From DASYRM01 sp036004405 (GTDB lineage: Bacteria; Acidobacteriota; Vicinamibacteria; Vicinamibacterales; UBA2999), in the NCBI GenBank assembly GCA_036004405.1, contig DASYRM010000156.1, forward strand, positions 1 to 7,442: 7,442 nucleotides of DNA, in the 5' to 3' direction. Numbering within the stretch: position 1 is the stretch's first letter; the number at the start of each line of letters is the position of its first letter. Positions 5,686-7,442 of this stretch are shown piece by piece. Under the pieces are notes generated by a model. It made no database searches. It was not told the DNA's origin and saw nothing but the letters and a program-made list of their open reading frames with translations. A program made the translations under genes and the position numbers.

Positions 5686-6750
5686 TCACGCCGCTTGCTT
5701 GGTGAGCGAGCCGCGATACTCGGTGGCGCCTTCGGTGGCCGTGAGCCCGGTCTTGTCGCCGAACGACGAGGTGCCGGCCTCGGAATACGTCACCTCGAGC
5801 TGCGTGCCGCGCAGCCGCCCCGCCAGCGTGATGCGCTGGTAGCGCTGCGTGAGATAGCCGTTGGACGCTCGTTCGAACGAGGAGTCCACGACGTAGCCGG
5901 TCTCGCTCGGCGAGCCGGTGACCGACTGCACGATCACTCGCATGACGCCGCGGTCGGGCGGCACGTACTCGATTTTCTGACCTTCGTGCGTGAGCTCCGT
6001 CTGCTGGAAGCCGTTGCTGTCGTAGTAGGTCCACACCGGGCGACCGCTGGGAGCGACGTGCAGATTGCAGCCGAGCGTGTCGGTGGTGCCGGCGCGCCGC
6101 AGCGTGCCAACCCAGTGGCCGGTGATCGTCGTGGAGGCACCCGTACTCGCGCCGGTCGCGCGTGCGTCGCCCGGTTCCGGCGGCGGCGCGGCGCTGGGCG
6201 CGGTGTGAGGCGGCGCGGTGCCGGTTGGCGCGGTGGCTCCGCCGGGCATGTTGACCTTGAGCAGCTCGTTGATGGCGCCCTTTACCGCGGCTTCCACCGC
6301 GGGAGCGTGCTTCTCGATACCCTTGCGCGCCGATTCGAACATCTCCTCGGCCTTTGGGCGCGCACGCTCGGCGACGTCGGCCAGTGAGTGCGCGACGCGC
6401 GCCGCGCCGGCGGTGACCGTAGCCTCGGTGGACGCGCTGGCGCCCGCGGCGGCCGGCGTCGCTCGCGCCGCCTGGTCGATGGCGGCGTGCAGGGCTTTGA
6501 GCCGCTCCGCGCGCTGCGCCGCCTCGGCGCTCGCCGACGCGGCCTGATGCGACAGCGTCACGCCCGCGAGCGTCATCTTCAGAGCGGCGCGCGCGCGATC
6601 GTCGAGCGTGGGCCACAGCTGCGCCACTTCGAGCTGCGCGGCTACGGGGTCCAGAGTGAGCAGCCGCTCCACGAGCGCGTGATGCTGCTTGTATTCGCCG
6701 CCGATCTCCTGGAGGCGCTTGGCGCCTTTCTCGATCCAGTCCCAGGCCAT
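5686..6750 (-). CDS. Unrecognised two-part protein: helical N-half, Pro/Ala linker, beta-rich C-domain
   Basis: I do not recognise this 354-residue protein. It has no signal peptide or membrane helix. Residues 1-165 are Ala/Glu/Arg-rich and should be almost all helix (MAWDWIEKGAKRLQEIGGEY..., AERLKALHAAIDQAAR, AEEMFESARKGIEKHAPAVEAAVKGAINELL). Residues 168-208 are a low-complexity Pro/Ala/Thr/Gly linker. Residues 209-350 look like a beta-sandwich or barrel: the GHWVGTLRR start has a lipocalin-like G-x-W, followed by alternating strands (VWTYYDS, KIEYVPP, VMRVIVQS, LEVTYSEAG) and a final ATEYRGSL. The linker and the sharp change of composition suggest a fusion of two modules. The ATG start has no Shine-Dalgarno sequence, but TAGAAT lies six bases upstream. 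It is upstream of the hydrolase gene on the same strand, and possibly co-transcribed with it. Function is unknown. Confidence 0.8.
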   Translation of the reverse strand: MAWDWIEKGAKRLQEIGGEYKQHHALVERLLTLDPVAAQLEVAQLWPTLDDRARAALKMTLAGVTLSHQAASASAEAAQRAERLKALHAAIDQAARATPAAAGASASTEATVTAGAARVAHSLADVAERARPKAEEMFESARKGIEKHAPAVEAAVKGAINELLKVNMPGGATAPTGTAPPHTAPSAAPPPEPGDARATGASTGASTTITGHWVGTLRRAGTTDTLGCNLHVAPSGRPVWTYYDSNGFQQTELTHEGQKIEYVPPDRGVMRVIVQSVTGSPSETGYVVDSSFERASNGYLTQRYQRITLAGRLRGTQLEVTYSEAGTSSFGDKTGLTATEGATEYRGSLTKQAA

Positions 6751-6756
6751 GCGGTC

Positions 6757-6762
6757 ATTCTA
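6757..6762 (-). promoter_or_regulatory. Putative -10 element of the 354-residue protein gene (leaderless start)
   Basis: The minus strand reads GGTAGAAT, six bases, then ATG. The same octamer GGTAGAAT lies nine bases before the GTG of the TIR gene. TAGAAT matches the -10 consensus at five of six positions, and transcription would begin at or next to the start codon. No ribosome binding site is present, in agreement with a leaderless message. No -35 was identified. Confidence 0.38.
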
Positions 6763-6790
6763 CCTAGGGGCAAAGGTTGTGTCCGCCCCG

Positions 6791-6932
6791 GAATGCTCGT
6801 TGCGTTGGCCGTCCTGGTGCTAGGATCCGGCCTTCGGCCGGCGTGCACGGACAGGAGCGCGTGCGGGCCGAGGTTGATTTCCGAGATGGAAGCCGTACTC
6901 AAAAGCCTCGATCAGCGGGTTGGCCGAATCGA
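6791..6932 (+). repeat. Direct repeat, copy 1 (leader plus start of coiled-coil gene)
   Basis: This 142-bp stretch matches 7301-7442 base for base at a constant offset of 510, with seven mismatches and no gaps by my count (about 95% identity). Similarity starts raggedly to the left at a TCCGCC (6782). It covers about 95 bp of leader and the first codons of the small coiled-coil gene. The true right end is unknown because copy 2 leaves the window. Confidence 0.9.
6800..6841 (+). promoter_or_regulatory. Promoter-like sequence with palindrome over the expected start site
   Basis: TTGCGT (6800-6805) is followed 15 bp later by TAGGAT (6821-6826), with TGC before it as in extended -10 promoters. 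The palindrome CCGGCC-TTC-GGCCGG (6827-6841) comes directly after and would cover the transcription start, as an operator or a 5' hairpin could. In copy 2 the -10 is TACGAT and the palindrome has one C-to-T change that still allows a G-U pair in RNA. Spacing is shorter than ideal, so the promoter call is tentative. Confidence 0.35.
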
Positions 6933-7134
6933 GCAGATTCTGCCAACGCTCGCGACGAAGTCTGACCTCGATCGATACGCCACGAAGGAGGACCTTCGCA
7001 GCGAGATCCGTGGTGTGAAGGTCCTGGTCGAGGACTCCAGGAGCGAGACGCGTGTGCTGGCCGAGCACATGTCCACGCTGATGAATCAGATGAACGAGGT
7101 GCTGCGACGTCTCGAGCGGATCGAGCGGCGCTGA
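6886..7134 (+). CDS. Small coiled-coil protein with ATKxDL repeats
   Basis: The 82-residue product is predicted to be nearly all helix with heptad-spaced Leu/Ile/Val (MEAVLKSLDQRVGRIEQILP, then VLAEHMSTLMNQMNEVLRRL). It contains a short internal repeat, ATKSDL at 23-28 and ATKEDL at 32-37, of the kind common in bacterial coiled-coil proteins of unknown function. It should form a soluble oligomer; no catalytic motif, signal or membrane segment is seen. ATG at 6886 is preferred; GAGG ends 12 bases upstream, which is a weak site. An in-frame TTG at 6874 would add four residues. The gene diverges from the 354-residue gene and converges on the nuclease-family fragment with 3 bp between stops. A second copy of its start is at 7396. 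That two copies keep the same frame supports it being real; function is unknown. Confidence 0.75.
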   Translation: MEAVLKSLDQRVGRIEQILPTLATKSDLDRYATKEDLRSEIRGVKVLVEDSRSETRVLAEHMSTLMNQMNEVLRRLERIERR

Positions 7135-7137
7135 CCC

Positions 7138-7284
7138 TCAGTCGCTCACGGTCGGAATCAGCAACACCACCGGACGGTGGTCCGACCCGAACTGCTGCGG
7201 GATCGTCTGGCACACCCTCGCCACACCCGGCGGCAGACTGCTGAATAGATAGTCGAGGCGCCCGCGCCACCCGCCGAAACGACT
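7138..7284 (-). pseudogene. Endonuclease/exonuclease/phosphatase family protein, C-terminal fragment
   Basis: On the minus strand the 48 residues before a TGA (7140-7138) read like the end of an endonuclease/exonuclease/phosphatase-fold (EEP) hydrolase. GRLDYLFSSLPP is the penultimate strand, and FGSDHRPVVLLIP is the last strand with the catalytic Asp-His pair of the family (SDHRPV). Upstream, the frame is closed by a TGA at 7287-7285, and within a few bases copy 2 of the direct repeat begins. The 200 or more upstream residues expected for this fold are therefore absent. The fragment has no plausible start codon. It looks like a gene remnant whose 5' part was replaced when the repeat unit was duplicated. 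Related enzymes cleave DNA, phospholipids or phosphoesters; the substrate cannot be told here. Confidence 0.7.
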
Positions 7285-7300
7285 TCATCCGCCACGGCCG

Positions 7301-7442
7301 GAATGCCAGTTGCGTTGGCCGTCCTGGTGCTACGATCCGGTCTTCGGCCGGCGTGCACGGACAGGAGCGCGTGCGGGCCGATGTTGATTTCCGAGATGGA
7401 AGCCGTACTCAAAAGCCTCGATCAACGGGTTGGGCGAATCGA
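7301..7442 (+). repeat. Direct repeat, copy 2 (runs off the window)
   Basis: Second copy of 6791-6932 at an offset of 510. The seven differences fall at 7307, 7308, 7323, 7331, 7372... by position relative to copy 1; specifically GCTC/GCCA near 7307, TAGGAT/TACGAT, CCTTCG/TCTTCG, AGG/ATG at 7381-7383, and two in the coding part (near 7425 and 7434). The promoter-like hexamers and palindrome are retained at 7310-7351. The copy is still matching at the last base of the window. Confidence 0.9.
7396..7442 (+). CDS. Small coiled-coil protein, second copy (partial at window edge)
   Basis: The first 15 codons, beginning MEAVLKSLDQRVGRI, are identical at the protein level to the gene at 6886; the two base changes in this part are silent or fall in third positions as far as can be read. 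Unlike copy 1, an in-frame ATG occurs five codons earlier (7381, giving M-L-I-S-E before the shared Met), where copy 1 has AGG. Either start is possible; 7396 is given because it is common to both. Whether the copy is full length is not visible. Confidence 0.65.
   Translation, partial: MEAVLKSLDQRVGRI

Noticed and set aside
4715..6616. Minus-strand open frame of about 630 codons across the hydrolase and 354-residue genes
   Set aside because: It runs through two better supported genes in another frame, and its product is Arg/Gly/Ala low complexity.
6853..6962. Alternative plus-strand frame starting at GTG 6861 after an AGGAG
   Set aside because: Spacing from AGGAG to GTG is only three bases, the product (34 residues) has no features, and it overlaps the coiled-coil gene, which has heptad structure.
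6642..7412. Minus-strand frames beginning MSTASISEIN in both repeat copies
   Set aside because: They are similar to each other only because the DNA is duplicated; they read through the leader and into unrelated flanks with no conserved end.
1..7442. CRISPR array, tRNA or rRNA genes
   Set aside because: No regularly spaced repeat-spacer pattern, cloverleaf-like sequence or rRNA-like block was seen; the only direct repeats are the 510-bp-offset pair and a short 18-base-period repeat.

Overview
The window is GC-rich bacterial DNA, most likely from an Acidobacteriota genome, perhaps Vicinamibacteria. The main clue is a complete TIGR03435-family secreted protein (1535-2359, minus), a family expanded almost only in that phylum. 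The rest is an accessory or housekeeping mosaic: a TIR-domain protein, a decaying MFS transporter, a BON/ferritin pair, a dienelactone hydrolase, an orphan two-part protein and a duplicated small coiled-coil locus.

Left edge (1-1534): the last 46 codons of an IS630-type transposase (1-141) precede a minus-strand gene for a protein with a TIR domain at each end and a two-helix membrane hairpin between (219-1397). This gene is visibly poorer in G+C than everything to its right. It looks like an acquired, possibly immune or cell-death, module beside a mobile-element remnant.

Middle (1535-4517): the TIGR03435 gene diverges from an MFS transporter gene (2385-3469, plus) that carries an early stop codon and a frameshift and is probably a pseudogene. 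Converging on it is a two-gene minus-strand operon: an exported double-BON protein (3969-4517) followed 13 bp later by a ferritin-like diiron protein (3485-3955). This looks like a small envelope-stress and iron-handling unit.

Right-middle (4638-6750): a strong intrinsic terminator (4638-4673) closes a minus-strand stretch holding a Tat-type dienelactone-hydrolase-family enzyme (4732-5628) and a 354-residue unrecognised protein with a helical N-terminal half, a Pro/Ala-rich linker and a beta-rich C-terminal domain (5686-6750).

Right edge (6782-7442): a short locus made of a promoter-like leader, a palindrome and an 82-residue coiled-coil gene occurs twice at an exact 510-bp offset; the second copy runs off the window. 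Between the copies lies the last 48 codons of an endonuclease/exonuclease/phosphatase-family gene, apparently cut where the second copy begins.

Across the window, three or four genes have a -10-like hexamer 6-9 bases before their start codon and no Shine-Dalgarno sequence, suggesting leaderless transcripts. The BON, ferritin and hydrolase genes instead have clear ribosome binding sites.
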